Below are positions 4,621 through 5,066 of a stretch of DNA of 5,066 bases, piece after piece (positions within the stretch are counted from its first letter, which is position 1; every line of letters begins with the position of its first letter). The notes beneath the pieces are model-generated. The model made no database searches and was not told the DNA's origin. It saw only the letters and a list, made by a program, of their open reading frames with translations. This DNA comes from Bacteriovoracales bacterium (lineage in GTDB: Bacteria > Bdellovibrionota > Bacteriovoracia > Bacteriovoracales > Bacteriovoracaceae): contig SKGZ01000235.1 of NCBI GenBank assembly GCA_007117175.1, forward strand, positions 1-5,066. The letters run 5' to 3'. A program made the position numbers and the translations under genes.

Positions 4621-5066
4621 GTGCCAATCTATGTCTTACTTTTAATGCTTTGCCCCAGTGCTTACGGGCTGGTTTTGACTGAAGAAGTTCTTTTGCAATT
4701 AGATGAACAGAGCACCCCTGGACTCAATCGTATTGAATCAGCTCAATTGATGAATGCATTTAGTGAAGAGAGCTTTAAGGATCAATTTAGCTGGCGGGCC
4801 AACTTTAAGGCCGACCACCGAGAAACTCGCGAGCAACCCTTTTTTGAATTTCAGCCCATTTTCTCCCCAGTCACTAATGTGGCCGCTGATATTGGCAAGA
4901 AAACTTCTATGGGTGCTGATGTGAAATTAGAGTCTGTTTTTAATCGTCAGCGCTTTAATCTTTTAGGTGATCCCAATCAAAACGTGACTGCTCTTTTGCG
5001 GGCCCATCTCAACTTGGATTTGTGGAAGGATCTTTTTGGCAGTACCACCAAAAGACAATTACAAAA
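4621..5066 (+). CDS. Exported protein, probably TolC-family outer-membrane factor; 3' end outside window
   Basis: The frame is open from GTG 4621 to the window edge, 148 full codons. The first 16 residues (MPIYVLLLMLCPSAYG) form a signal peptide with likely cleavage after AYG, though it lacks the usual N-terminal basic residues. The rest fits the N-terminal third of bacterial outer-membrane efflux proteins (TolC/OEP): a helical start with NRIESAQLMNAF, an extended FKADHRETRE stretch, a G-rich strand segment (GADVKLESVFNRQRFNL) and then LNLDLWKDLFGSTTKRQL, like the 'LWRNxFGR' turn into the long helices in this family. Such proteins form trimeric outer-membrane channels for type I secretion or drug/metal export, together with an adaptor and an inner-membrane pump that are not visible here. 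The decisive helices lie beyond the window, so family membership is probable and not certain. Divergent from dps across 92 nt. Confidence 0.75.
   Translation, partial: MPIYVLLLMLCPSAYGLVLTEEVLLQLDEQSTPGLNRIESAQLMNAFSEESFKDQFSWRANFKADHRETREQPFFEFQPIFSPVTNVAADIGKKTSMGADVKLESVFNRQRFNLLGDPNQNVTALLRAHLNLDLWKDLFGSTTKRQLQ

Noticed and set aside
4529..4627. 33-residue N-terminal extension of Dps from ATG 4627
   Set aside because: The strong AAAGGAG and good promoter lie inside this stretch, the extra residues do not resemble Dps, and it would overlap the divergent gene's start.

Overview
The window reads as chromosomal DNA from a Gram-negative, predatory or deltaproteobacterium-like bacterium, most likely in the Bdellovibrionota (a Bacteriovorax/Peredibacter-like lineage is my guess). 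The reasons are moderate-to-low GC by eye, compact gene packing, a run of small exported proteins with no recognisable family, a TPR protein paired with a beta-barrel of the type seen in Bdellovibrio and myxobacteria, and a TolC-like outer-membrane factor. No RNA gene, insertion sequence, CRISPR array or phage module was seen, and there is no gene-free stretch longer than about 100 bases.

Layout. Bases 1-1964 are a minus-strand pair: an outer-membrane beta-barrel protein (1335-1964) followed, after 3 nt, by a large exported TPR protein (1-1331, 3' end outside the window). A 55-nt divergent gap (1965-2019) carries a strong-looking promoter for this pair, apparently giving a nearly leaderless mRNA, and perhaps an overlapping promoter for the plus strand. 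Bases 2020-3307 hold three plus-strand genes for envelope or exported proteins of unknown function: a 54-aa single-pass membrane protein, a 105-aa exported acidic Tyr/Asp/Ser-rich protein with DYSSA repeats, and a 216-aa exported protein. Before the last gene lies a 32-bp near-perfect palindrome that abuts its Shine-Dalgarno sequence. The 216-aa gene runs convergently into the next gene with overlapping stop codons.

Bases 3304-4528 are a minus-strand operon: a Dps-family ferritin (4091-4528), then a PlsC-family lysophospholipid acyltransferase (3304-4089) that starts with TTG 1 nt after the dps stop. Divergent from dps, a GTG-started exported protein, probably TolC-family, begins at 4621 and runs off the window.

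Functionally the window is mostly cell envelope: outer-membrane barrel plus periplasmic TPR partner, unknown exported proteins, a membrane acyltransferase and an efflux/secretion outer-membrane factor. Dps is the one clear cytoplasmic stress protein. I see no complete, clearly novel multi-gene system. The best leads are the palindrome at the ribosome binding site, the acidic tyrosine-rich exported protein, the compact divergent promoter, and a T10 tract inside a signal-peptide coding region.
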